Below the pieces are notes generated by a model that was not told the origin of the DNA, searched no databases, and saw only the letters and a program-made list of their open reading frames with translations. Shown here piece by piece: positions 36,280 to 46,761 of a stretch of DNA of 64,000 nucleotides (within the stretch, counting starts at the first letter, position 1; every line of letters starts with the position of its first letter). Both the position numbers and the translations under genes were made by a program. This stretch comes from Benincasa hispida (taxonomy: Eukaryota > Streptophyta > Magnoliopsida > Cucurbitales > Cucurbitaceae), in assembly GCF_009727055.1 (NCBI RefSeq), contig NC_052350.1, forward strand, positions 1,215,965-1,279,964. The letters run 5' to 3'.

Positions 36280-37449
36280 ATTTTATGAAAAAACAGGTAC
36301 CTACCAATGATTCTCTCTTGCAAAACTGGATTTTTATTCCCACGTTAGTAAGCCCGAGCTGAAGGAATTCCTCAGGAAATATCTGGAAAGGAAAATGAAA
36401 TATTCTATGTTTTACTTTCATTTTAAAACAAAATTAGCTTCATTTATTTGACTGCGAGCTGGATTATCTTCACCATGTCAATTCCATTAACATAACATGA
36501 AGATCAAGAGTTGAATGTATAATCATATTCACTTAGAATTAATTTATTTGATATGGCCCTTACCGATATGTGTGTGTGTATATAGATATATATATTTGTT
36601 AAATGGAAGTTTTCTTGTTCTTGTCATTGATTTACTGTATTCCTGAAATATGTAGTTGAGTTGTGATGGCTTTTGGAAAGCATGTGATTTTAGCTGTTTA
36701 CCAACTGTTCTTGTCATTGATTTACTGTATTACTGAAGTTGTGTTTACAATGAGAGCCTTATTGACAAAAATCAACAAATAGCATGAACCAACAAAAACT
36801 AACTTGATAGTTGTTAAAATCAGGATCAAAACCATATAATAGAAAGAAACAGAAGAGGGAAAGGAGGTAACGCAATCCTAAGGGCTAAGGTGATTTTACA
36901 ACTAACACTTTTCATTATACGTGACCATCTTGAAATGTTGAGCACAAACAATTTAGAATGAGTGAGAGAGAGAGGGAGAAATAATGTGGCTTTTGAGGAA
37001 GAGAGGAGGAGGAAAGAAATACCAACAAATTTAACCTCTTAGATGCTGCAAAAGGTTTTTAAGAGATAAATGAGAGAAGTATGCCACTTTTGTAATGACA
37101 TCACTTTCACTATTAACCTAAATCGGAAGGTGTTCTTGTTATCCCTTTTGGTTTTGGGGAGGACATCTTGTCCCGTTGCCCATTAGGTTGTTGAGTTGGT
37201 TTCTTTTGGAATGAAGTGGTTTTGAAGGAGAAAAGATGCTAGATTTAAGACAAGATTAGGAGGGAAACAAGATAAGGGCAGGCCAGGAGAGGAAAGGATG
37301 TGATCTAAAGGGGGAGAGAGAAAATGTAACATGAGAAGTTGGATCGAATAACTTAATATAGGGGAAAGCTGGTCTACTGGAATCATAGGTTTTATTTCCT
37401 GGTCAGGATCTGTCCTGCTGGAACTGGCAATAAACAAAACCAAACAGCT
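36280..37449. other. SPL6 3' flank or 3'-UTR intron
   Basis: No coding domain is visible. A GA-rich tract lies at 36,960-37,020. The 'gttcttgtcattgatttact' segment occurs twice, at about 36,616 and 36,708, a short local duplication. Confidence 0.45.
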
Positions 37450-38560
37450 TTATTATAAAAATATCAGGTTGGAACTGAAATCATTGATTCTGAATGAAGT
37501 TGACCACTTTGGGTAGTTTGTTGATTCATTCCAGATTATGTGTTCCACCATCTGTATGTATAATGTGAATAAGGAAAGATTAATATCTATAACTGAAATC
37601 TTCTTGAGGCATGAGGCAAGGGGATCTATCAACCTTCTAATATTGATTTGTAGTCTCCAGTATAGCCTTGAAAGTTCATCTGAGAACAACCAAAATGGAC
37701 GCCCTGCTGCTTGTTAATGATATTATTATTTTAGGGGATTATTAAGAGAATAGGGTTTTGAATGGGCTTCAGCCTTCAGGTATGAGAATCTATCTCCAAA
37801 GCACTATTCTTGGTTGGCCATTGGAGGACTTGGCTTGCATTTGGTTGTAACCCCAATGAGGATAACTTTTTGGAATTCTATGGTTGACGGGGTTTCAGAA
37901 AGGCTTGAAAAAAGGAAGAATGTTAATTTCTCTAAAAGGGGAGGATTTACTTTCACTGAGCCTGTTCCGATCATTATACCTACTTGTTATCTTCCTTCTT
38001 TAAAATCCCTATGAATGTTTCTGGCATCCTTGAAGTGAACATGTGAATTTCCTCTGGGTTCATGAAGGCATTGATTCTGGAAACCAACTTGTGGAATGGA
38101 AAAATTTTACTAACCATAAGGTGGCAGCCTTTGGGTGGGAAATCGTCGAGAGAAGAACCGAGCTTTTGGTCTCTAAGTGGTTGCTAGTATTTATGGGGGA
38201 AGAGTACTATTCGTGGTTGTGGATGGTTCGCTAGACATTACTGTAATATTAAGACCTCATTGTCCACGGAATTTTGTGATCAAATGTAGGAAGAGATGCG
38301 AGGATTCCTTTTCTTTCAAGACTCTAAATGGGGAGGTTGAGTTTTTAGAACCACAATTAGGTATGGGAAGGGTATGGTGAAAGACTGTTGGGATGTTAGA
38401 ACTAATTCCTGGAGGATCCTTCTCTCCTGACATCTTGATGATATCGAAATCGATGAGGTTTCCAACTTGCATTCAGATCTTAAATTGCAAAAACATTAAT
38501 AGGCAGAATGATATGAATATTTGAAAGTTATCTAGTATGGTAGTAAATCTTTTACTAGTG
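37450..38560 (+). pseudogene. Decayed LINE (L1-type) reverse transcriptase remnant
   Basis: Conceptual translation shows the ordered landmarks of a plant L1 ORF2 C-terminal half. GMRQGDLSTF at 37,608 corresponds to the family's 'GLRQGDPLSPF'. LLVNDIIILG near 37,709 corresponds to the catalytic 'FADDtllf' strand with an altered FADD. FWNSMVDGVSERLEKRK near 37,870 and GGFTFTEPVPIIIPTCYL follow, then FLWVHEGIDSGNQLVEWK near 38,046 and ELLVSKWLLVF. These occur in different frames with several stops, so the element is dead. The catalytic motif is degraded and neither the endonuclease domain nor a poly-A tail was found. It lies between the convergent SPL6 and mutase genes. Confidence 0.75.
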
Positions 38561-41046
38561 TTTTTTTCCCAACCCACCACGAGTTAATTAATCCTGTCCA
38601 TAAAAATGTCTACAGTCATTTGGGAGTAAAGGAATTCCAGAGAAGTTGGATTATAGTTCTGGAGCTTAAACTCGAGAGGTATTAACACAGGATGGTTGCT
38701 TCCAAAGAGAAATCCAACTCTTTAAATTTTGCCAACTTGTTATCTATCATTGCATACTTTGCCATAGAGAAGAAAACAATAAATCCCTTGTCTTACCATT
38801 TCCCCTTTACCTAAAAGTTGGGGTGGCTCATGTATATTATTCCTTCGAATGCATTATCGGTATTCTTTCGTTTAGGAGCCCATCCACCAAAAGTACAAGA
38901 GATTTTATATAGATGAACCCATAATACAGCATCTCTAAAGGAAGCTTATGCTACAACCTCCATAGAAATCCATTAGTTCAAAATAAAATGGTGCAAAGTT
39001 TCATTTTCATATCTATACTCGGGCCTTTTGTAGGAGAAACTCATGAAATGTAGCTTAGGATTTTTTTTTTTTAAATTACGTGGGAAAGGGTTAGTAGGAA
39101 TCATGATGCATGGAATGGTTTTCGTCGAAGTTTGATTTCATGTTTGGAAGGTGATGCGCAATGCTTAGGAAGCAGAACGACCAACTTTTTTCTTTTACTT
39201 TCTTTGTTGAACTAGTATGCTTTCAAATTCCTATCACATACCATATTGGAGCTGCCTGTATCAGTTACATTATTGTTAAATCTAGAATAAGAAAAACATT
39301 ATGCTCTCTTTATACACTTCAACAATATGAACTGTGAACAAACAATCTCTTATTGCATCTCTGATTATTCTGTTATGTCGTAAACGGTTGCATATACTCA
39401 GATCCGTAAGCAGCACTGGCTTGGATGGTTTTGACGACTGATTCATATTGGAAAAGGCGATGTGACAGGACAAAACTTGTGCTGATTGTGAACAATGCAG
39501 TGGATTTTGATGCACTGCTGCTGGGAGTGCTGTTGGTAGGCTGAGGAGAATTTCAAAATAAAGTAGCATGATATGTTTCTCTTATATGAACTAACTTTGT
39601 TCCATAAACATTGATATGTTGGTACAGTTCTTGGACCATTCTTGAAGTATTCTATTATTGAGTTGTAAAATTGTCTACTCATTCTTCTCTGGCATCCATC
39701 GTTTTAAGGATGTATTCTACTTGTATCCTTGAGATCTGGAATCCTTATTTGATGTAGTACTTTTTGTTGAATACCTTTTGCGAAAGATATTGTTTTCTAT
39801 TTCATCGAATTGGTGGGAATTGGAGTGATAAAGCTTTAAGCTCATTACAACGCTTTGACGATGTTGGAGATCCAAATATAGTCTCACATGAAAAGGTTCT
39901 AGGTATACAAGTAAAGACCTTATCTTTACTAATATGATTTCTTTTAGTTGAGTGGATAATATTATACAGAATGAAGAGATATTCGTCTAACAAATGGATC
40001 TTGTTTTAAAGAGATAAATTTCAAACGATAAAAAAGATTGGAGATCCTTTTTGCTAGCTTTGAAAGTTGAGCTTGTCTGGTAGGGTTTTTCACAAAGCAA
40101 AAAGGGAAATCAAAAGCAGAACTATTGCAGTGCAGTCCAAACAAGGATTGTTGGGAACATAAGGACTTGTTACAATGTTATAGATGATTAAAAGGTTGAA
40201 TCAAATTAAAGATATCCAGCCAAGTAGGTCATATCTCACATGGCAATCAATTTCATATGGATTCTCTTATTACCAAATGACTTCAAAAGTTTGATAAGGT
40301 GGCCTTTTCATTTGGAAGGTGCCAAACTCGGTTCATATTTTTTAGTAAAAAATCTTCAATTTAAAAGTCAAAAGGAAGAGAAAGAGATGCTTTGGATAAG
40401 TAAGAGATGGGCAAGAGTCATTTTTTCATTTGAAATAAATATGTATTTGATTCCAAAATTAACTAGCCATTTTTTTAAGTGTCAATATTTATATTTTTAA
40501 ACCCAAATTGAGCAATAGTTCAATTGTGTATTCATTCTCTTGAGGTTAGAGGTTTGATATTCTTATGATATATATATACACATATAAAAAAGAAAGGGAC
40601 AACTACAACTTTAATAAAAAAAAAAAATTGAAAATTAGGCATGTGTCCCTAGGTTTTACTTTTTTGCAAACATGTCAAAAAACTGAAGTTATGACATTGG
40701 TTTTTTAAAATGTATTTGCCATATAATGCAATTTCCCAAAAAGAAATATTACAAGAATTTGAAATTACAACGGAAGAGAAAGTTTAAAGATGTTCTTTCA
40801 TTCCTAATCTGATAAGAAATGTCAAAATTTATCCTCATTTCATTTTCTAAGTTCCAAGTTTAAAGATTCCCTTTTGCATAGGAGTAAAAATGTGGTTTTC
40901 TTGATATTCAAGATGTAATGCCAAATCATTTTCAAACAAGAACAATGAGTGCGTAAAACACACAGAACTTTGAGACAACTTTAGACCAAAAGCATTGATC
41001 GAATGAATGTTAAACCTTTAAGCAGTAATAAAAAACATCAAATAAA
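38561..41046. other. Intergenic DNA between convergent genes
   Basis: Apart from the candidate 3'-UTR exon near 39,402, no gene is visible. The first few hundred bases may continue the LINE remnant. 40,500-41,046 is AT-rich and should include the mutase 3' UTR on the minus strand. Confidence 0.5.
39402..39580 (+). other. Candidate SPL6 3'-UTR exon with AATAAA
   Basis: Nineteen bases after the SPL6 stop lies a good donor (AACAG|GTACCT, exon end 36,298). At 39,401 there is an acceptor-like TACTCAG, followed by a more GC-rich stretch with an AATAAA signal at 39,557-39,562. If used, this gives a 3.1 kb 3'-UTR intron that contains the LINE remnant. It is inferred from splice motifs only; a short unspliced 3' UTR is the alternative. 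Confidence 0.25.
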
Positions 41047-43907
41047 CTATTTTGAAACAACTTTGGATAATTCAACTACTTCCTCTCCACATGGATTCAG
41101 CTCATCCCAAGCTTCAATCCAAGTAAGCATGGCATCCGCAAGCTTGACGAAATACTCGTCAACTGAACTGAGTTTTTCCATCACCAGCTTGGAGAGTTCA
41201 ATATAGCACTTCTGCACGGTGTTGCAATCCTTTGGTAGGGTAACAGTTTGGAAAAATGGTATAATCTGTTCCTGCCAAAAGATTCCTTTGTATTCCTTCT
41301 TGAGGTTTGTAAATGGGTTGCTTGCCTTGCTGTGCCAGATATATGGCAATCCTGTCTTCACTCCAAATCCCAAGTGGTCACAAATGACCTAAAAGATGTC
41401 AGTCATTTGGTTACGACTCGAGGGTTTGTTGGAGATTATGTTTGCAAAAACAGAACGAATGCAGAATGCAGAAAGAAAGACATGAACGGTTGAACTGAAC
41501 ATTCCATATTATTGAAGAGAGTGGTTATATAGGCATAAGATATACCTTCATACACCAGCCAGCCCACATATCGTCATAGCGACCAATGGGTTGGCCATCT
41601 CCCATGAGTCCAAAGTACATGGCGGGACCGATTAGATCACGGTTGAATGCCAGATTCATTCCACACATGGGAAAGAAGGTGCCCTTCGGTATTGTCAGAA
41701 CTGCATCGACGTACCTGAGATGTGAAGGCACTGTCAAAACATTAGAATTCCAGAAGCAAACTGTTAGGCCGCCGATTGTGAATACTCATGTTAGGAAACG
41801 GCAGTAAGGAAATTAACCAGGGGACAAAAGGATAGTGGGATGTGGAGTGGTTGTTAGCACGGTAGTTTAGTAGTCTGATATATTTTGTGTTTGTTTGTAT
41901 GCTATCGTTCTTCATCATGTATTTTGAATAGAACAGTAGTTCTATAGCAGGAAGAGATACCAGCACTCTCAAATTTATATTTCCATAATTGGTGCTTATC
42001 TTGTTTGTAATATCAAAGTAAGAACTAAGAAGTGTTCTTGCACAAACATTATGAAATCCAAATTTCTACAATGTTTGGCAAGTGTCTCTCTCCGGGTACC
42101 TTGTGTTTTTCTCCAGTGGTTTAACGAGTTGGGTGGGTGCATCATAATCTGGAATGTTTAGCCAAAGTCCATGAGACACTGCTGTGGGGACACCTTCCCT
42201 GAGACTGAATGGATATCCACGGACAAAATCAGCACCTTCTCTATATGGATCATAAAGGGTGTTGAAGAAAAATGGGGTTGATGGCGTCAAGATGTTCTTA
42301 ATGTGTTGTTCAAGTGCATTAATCTCTTTACCAGAGGGGTCTTTAGCAACCTGCATTACAAGATCAACATCTGCAACTTCACATCCATAGTTTGAATCAA
42401 CGTATATCCAGACAAAAGTATGATTAAAGAAGGCACAATAATATCCCAATACAGAGCAATGAAATGCACACGGAAGATTTTTATACTCGAAATTCTCTTG
42501 TGGCTGCACGAATGAGGGATGGGATTATAGTTATACATCTCATCATCATTCTAAAGCTGGACTACTACAAATGAGTTGTGAGCTGAGTGAATCTAAATGA
42601 AACATGCTTTCAGAAAACACATTGCTTGTCTCAAACATTTCAGTTTGCAGTTGGATATCACAAGAAGTTTCTAAAAGAAGCACATTTTATTCCTTAAAAA
42701 TTTTTTAGAAGATTGAAAAGCGCCCAGATACAAGGTGAAAGTATGGCATGCAGTGATTGCAGTGTTTTAGAGAATAAGAGTACAACAATTCTAAATATGT
42801 AAAGGGCAATTCAAAAATCAACCATTACCCTATTTTCAAATTAAACTAAAGTTCAATAACTAGAGATAGGAAAGACCATCTTGAATTACCGATTGATCCA
42901 GAAGTTTAAACTCATGGGTGAAGGTAAATTTAATATTATATAATCATAAAATATGTACAAGACTCAACAGGTAAAAATCAATATTAATTGGGAAGTAAAT
43001 AGTATTGCAGGGATTTGAACACAAGGTTGCTTTGATATCATCTTAAATCACTGATTAACTCAAAAGCTTAAGCTCATAAGTAAAGCTAAATTTAACATTA
43101 AATCATCTACCAGATTGAAACCATCAGAAACTGAAGCATGAAATTAATGGACCAGCATGAAGTTCCATCTTCAACCTTTAACATTGACAAGGTTTCTTAT
43201 TCAACAGATACGTTACACTTTCATTTTTTTCATTTTTCTCTGCAGTCTCTCTGCCTGCCGTTAAAAGCTACATTTATGAAGTAACAATCCTTTTGGAAAT
43301 TATCCGAAATTCCAAAGAACCATCATCCCAAATTCAAGAAAACTTAGTGGTAAAGACCAGATTGGCAGAAAACAGGACAAGATGATTGACATATCAATCG
43401 AATAGAATTGAGAGACCAAATAATCAAACTGAAGAAAACCATATCACAAAAGAACTCTCCATTCAAACATAAAAAATTCAGAACTAAGCAAGAAGATATA
43501 GCCAAAGCCAGTAGCCGAGTACCCACATTGTAAAACCCGTTACAAGAATCAAACACAAGAAAGTAAAGTGAACTCACAAAGCAGTCGTCATCAATCGTGA
43601 AGATATACTTCTTCTTAGAAATCATGTAGCCAAAGCACCTACAAGCAGAGTCCTTAAAGGAAATGCAAGAGGCCTTAGGACCGAGAATCCGATTGATATC
43701 GTTACGATTATAAAGTTCATAGTCAAAGCCATCAGGAACTCTGATAGTCTTGGAAGGGTCGCCGTCTTGGACAATGATCAAGTGATAGGGCTGGAAAAAT
43801 GGCCTCCACATTTCGAGGAAGTCGAGGTTACGGATGGTGGGGATGACGATGTCAAGCTCATCTCTGAGAAGAGGAGTGGGAATGGAAGTGGTTTTGGTGT
43901 CCGCCAT
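41047..43907 (-). CDS. UAM: UDP-arabinopyranose mutase / reversibly glycosylated polypeptide
   Basis: Four minus-strand exons: 43,578-43,907, 42,100-42,350, 41,546-41,714 and 41,047-41,388. GT-AG introns are 1,227, 385 and 157 bp. They give 363 residues, the normal size for the family. The enzyme interconverts UDP-arabinopyranose and UDP-arabinofuranose on the cytosolic face of the Golgi, feeding arabinan, arabinogalactan and xylan synthesis. Family landmarks: [20 protein letters not shown] near the N terminus, the DDD metal/nucleotide motif at residues 106-108 (FTIDDDCF), YPFSLREG with R161, the likely equivalent of the self-glycosylated arginine (R158 in Arabidopsis RGP1, by motif), [24 protein letters not shown] and [10 protein letters not shown] at the C terminus. 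No signal peptide or membrane segment is needed. All residues I know to be conserved appear intact. ATG at 43,907 has a good context (ACAATGGC). Confidence 0.94.
42351..43577 (-). other. UAM intron 1
   Basis: Donor TTT|GTGAGT and acceptor GCAG|GTTGC. It separates the DDD-motif exon from the rest, in phase 0. No nested gene is seen. Confidence 0.88.
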
Positions 43908-44336
43908 TGTTGAATGTTGATGAAGCTTGACTGAAGAAGAAAGAAGAAACAGAGAGAATTTTGATTTGGGGACAGATGGAAGAGAAGGGGCGGGTGAAGA
44001 ATTTGAAGGGAAAGAAAACGAATATGCGAGACGGCAGGTGGCACGTGCGTGAACATAGAGGCATTTCGTTAGGAGCCAATTCAATCATTTCATAAGCCAA
44101 TTTTTTTCTTTTTTTATTTGTTTAAACAAACATTTTTTTTTAAGATGTCATTTGTTATTATAACAATACTTTTTTTTCCCTTTTCATTAAATTATCATTT
44201 TAGTTTCGGTTGAAGTTTATTCAATTTTAATTTTTATACTTTAAATGTCCAATTTTAGTACATATATTTTTAATAGATTTTAAAATTTTGTTAAATAATA
44301 TAATATAATATGCGAAAATACTTTCAAAATTAACAG
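43908..44336 (-). promoter_or_regulatory. UAM 5' leader and shortened promoter
   Basis: Only 429 bp separate the UAM ATG from the TG end of the Tat LTR. The reading frame upstream of the ATG stays open for 59 codons to another ATG at 44,084, and the sequence to about 43,930-44,080 looks like a CT-rich 5' UTR on the minus strand. The promoter therefore either ends near the LTR or includes it. Confidence 0.55.
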
Positions 44337-44534
44337 TGTTGGAGGAGGTATTTCAGACCAATCATGGACAACCACGTCATTTGTTAAATTAATAACAGAA
44401 TTCGAAAATCGTCAAATTTGTGACCAAATAAGAGTTAGACATGTGTCTCAAATTGAAATTGAGGACAAATTCTCTGTGTTTTCGTCGTAGATGTCGATTG
44501 AGTAAAATTAATTTCGCCCAATTTGACTATATAA

Positions 44535-44790
44535 TTTAGGCGTTGGCCCAAATTACGCCCAAATATGGGCTGCCTAAGTCCAGTTAATTGGGCCCAAAGG
44601 CCAGACCAAGTCCAAATAGTTAGGCTCAAAGGCCCGACCAAGTTCAATTAATTAGACCCAAAGACCAGGTTCAGGTCCAGTTAATTAGGCCCAAAGGTCA
44701 AGCCCATGGGCCAATTAAGCCCAGACACATGGGCCAATTAAGCCCAGACACATGGGCCAACCAAGCCCAAGCCCATGAAGCCCATCAGGG
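44535..44790 (+). promoter_or_regulatory. Dense TGGGCY (site II) array in Tat LTR U3
   Basis: I count 14 matches to TGGGCC/TGGGCT on either strand in about 250 bp, within degenerate repeats such as 'ccaattaagcccagacacat' and 'aggcccaaaggcc'. TGGGCY is the plant site II element, bound by TCP factors in promoters of ribosomal and housekeeping genes. The array ends directly before the LTR TATA box. Confidence 0.7.
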
Positions 44791-44795
44791 AGCTC

Positions 44796-44803
44796 TATAA
44801 ATA
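44796..44803 (+). promoter_or_regulatory. TATA box of the Tat LTR
   Basis: TATAAATA in the context CTCTATAAATAGAG, about 330 bp before the LTR end, as expected for U3/R. Confidence 0.75.
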
Positions 44804-45130
44804 GAGAAACTCCTCTCATTTGTAAGGATCAACAATTCTACATTCAGAGAGCCTAGAGAGAATTCATAAGTAGAAGACTCCCAAGACTCTTGAAGCTACC
44901 CTCCTAAAAGAAAGAAGACCCTTAAAGACACAAAGACTCTTCCAAGACTTCTACTTCAAGAATGTTCGGTGCCTTTCTTCTTCAAACCAAACACATCCAC
45001 TCAACCGAGAGAGAACAAGAGGCTCAAGTACTAGAGTTCGAACCATATCGCATCAAATCAACACTAACATCAACACCAACTCAAGTTCAACTCTACGAAA
45101 TACATTTCTCCGAAAACCTCGTGTGAACAA

Positions 45131-45149
45131 ATTGGCACGTCCGGTGGGA
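45131..45149 (+). other. Primer-binding site of the Tat element
   Basis: ATTGGCACGTCCGGTGGGA lies one base after the LTR end. It resembles the TTGGC(G/A)C...GTGGGA binding sites of Tat elements. I did not assign the tRNA. Confidence 0.65.
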
Positions 45150-45184
45150 CCTCTCATCTCTCTCTCAGCATCCAAACAAGATAA

Positions 45185-45755
45185 ATGGCATCGAAGAAGA
45201 TGGCATCCAAAGCTTCTTCCACAAACAGCTCTTACACGGGACCTGTCACCCGCAGTCGCTCAAGGGAAGTTATGCAGAAGCAAGAACAAAGCTCCTTCAT
45301 CGCACATAACATCTTAAGGCAAATGACGGAATCCCTACAAGGCAGGGTTGTCATCAAGGAGAACCCTCTGTTTGATAACTCCACTTCCGCCTCCAACAAG
45401 CCGGATTCGCAGCCAGATGTGATTTCTGTCATGATGATTGATGTAACGACTAAAGCGGCCATGGCAGAGATGGAAAGGAAGATCAACTTTCTAATGAAGG
45501 CCGTCGAGGAGCGAGATCGTGAGATCGTTGTCCTGAGAGAACAAATGCAGTCTTGAGAGGCTGCTGAATCAAGCCAAGCACCTACGATCAAAGCAACTGA
45601 CAAAGGGAAGACTGTGCTACAAAAAAACCAGCTGCAACAGTCAGCTTCGGTGGCCTCTCTGTCGGTCCAACAACTGCAAGACAGGATCATGACCTCCATA
45701 AGGGCTCAGTATGGAGGCCTGACTCAGACTTCCTTCATGTATTCCAAGCCATACA
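45185..45755 (+). pseudogene. Tat gag, N-terminal part, interrupted
   Basis: ATG at 45,185 opens a frame with a basic TRSRSREV segment and a C-terminal coiled coil (AEMERKINFLMKAVEERD). A TGA at 45,554-45,556 interrupts it; downstream the same frame stays open to the Athila-like insertion at 45,756. It resumes in register at 58,037 once the target duplication is discounted. Gag forms the retrotransposon particle. Confidence 0.75.
45751..45755 (+). repeat. Left target-site duplication ATACA
   Basis: ATACA precedes the TGATGCG end of the Athila-like element. The same five bases follow its TTATCA end at 58,032-58,036. Confidence 0.9.
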
Positions 45756-46761
45756 TGATGCGTTATTTTATGATTGTGGAATTATGAATGAAATGCGATG
45801 ATGAAAATGCATTGAGCACTTAAGTTTTCTCAGTGGAATCTAAGTGTAAACCCCATTGAGTTTCCTGGTAATCTAGGGTCGAACTCAGGGACTTGGGAAA
45901 ACAATATGCGGTGGTAATTTTTTAGAAGACTTTGCGGTAACCAAATAAATCAAGTAGTTGTTGGGAATGCTGTTTGCGGTGATAAAAATAAACAAATGCG
46001 GTGGAGTTCGAAAAGTGTTGATAAACGGAAGATGCGATGAGTATGCGGTGAACGGGTTGAGAAAGGTTTTGGCTAACACTTCCTAGGATGCGTTCATGTT
46101 ATGCGATCATGCAACACACATACAATAGTAAACCATCTCTCGATGCAAATGCTACGGCTTCTAATGCTAAAACGCATGCGATATCTGCGATAAGTCTATA
46201 GGACCTACACATAAGCCTCTATTCTTATTTATGCGATGAAAAAATGACATACACACAAATAAGGCGACCACATAATATCATACCTATCTCTAGGATGCAT
46301 GCGATGCAGGTTGACAAACAGAGCTTATCTTTAAGTCCCTATCTCTTGTTTATGTAGATCTAATCTTGCCCTCTCGAGTCTAGATTCTAATCTAGCTTTC
46401 TCCAGTCTCAGGTTATTTCTTTAGACTCTCTCTCGAGTAGCTCTAAAAGGATGTTAAGCACAACATAAAACAGGATAATCGTATGCGATGAAGATCCTAG
46501 GTCATATTAGCTTAGTTCTTCTCAACCCATTCGATAAGTTTAACTACTCATGCGTGCTAAGAGAGTGAACAAATATAGAATAAGAACTTCCATTGTATAA
46601 ATATAAAGTTGAAGTACAAAATAATAATGCAAGAAGAGGATAAAGAGCCTGGTAGCAATCTCTTTCTTCCCAGGCTTTTACACTGGCTTTTCTACTCGTG
46701 TTCAAAAGATAATTTTGCTCTCGCGAAAGTCGGCTCGCTCTCTGCTTTCTATGCCTTCGAG

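Larger units (their letters stand above)
44337..45129 (+). repeat. 5' LTR of the Tat element
   Basis: It starts TGTTGGAGGAGG and ends GTGTGAACA just before the primer-binding site. It contains a TATA box at 44,796-44,803 and a TGGGCY-rich U3. The left edge is inferred from the TG start and a composition change, since the second LTR is outside the window for comparison. Confidence 0.7.

Noticed and set aside
43344..43577. Continuation of the UAM first-exon frame
   Set aside because: A consensus GTGAGT donor at 43,577 ends the exon. The read-through sequence is not family-like, while exon 2 restores the conserved protein.
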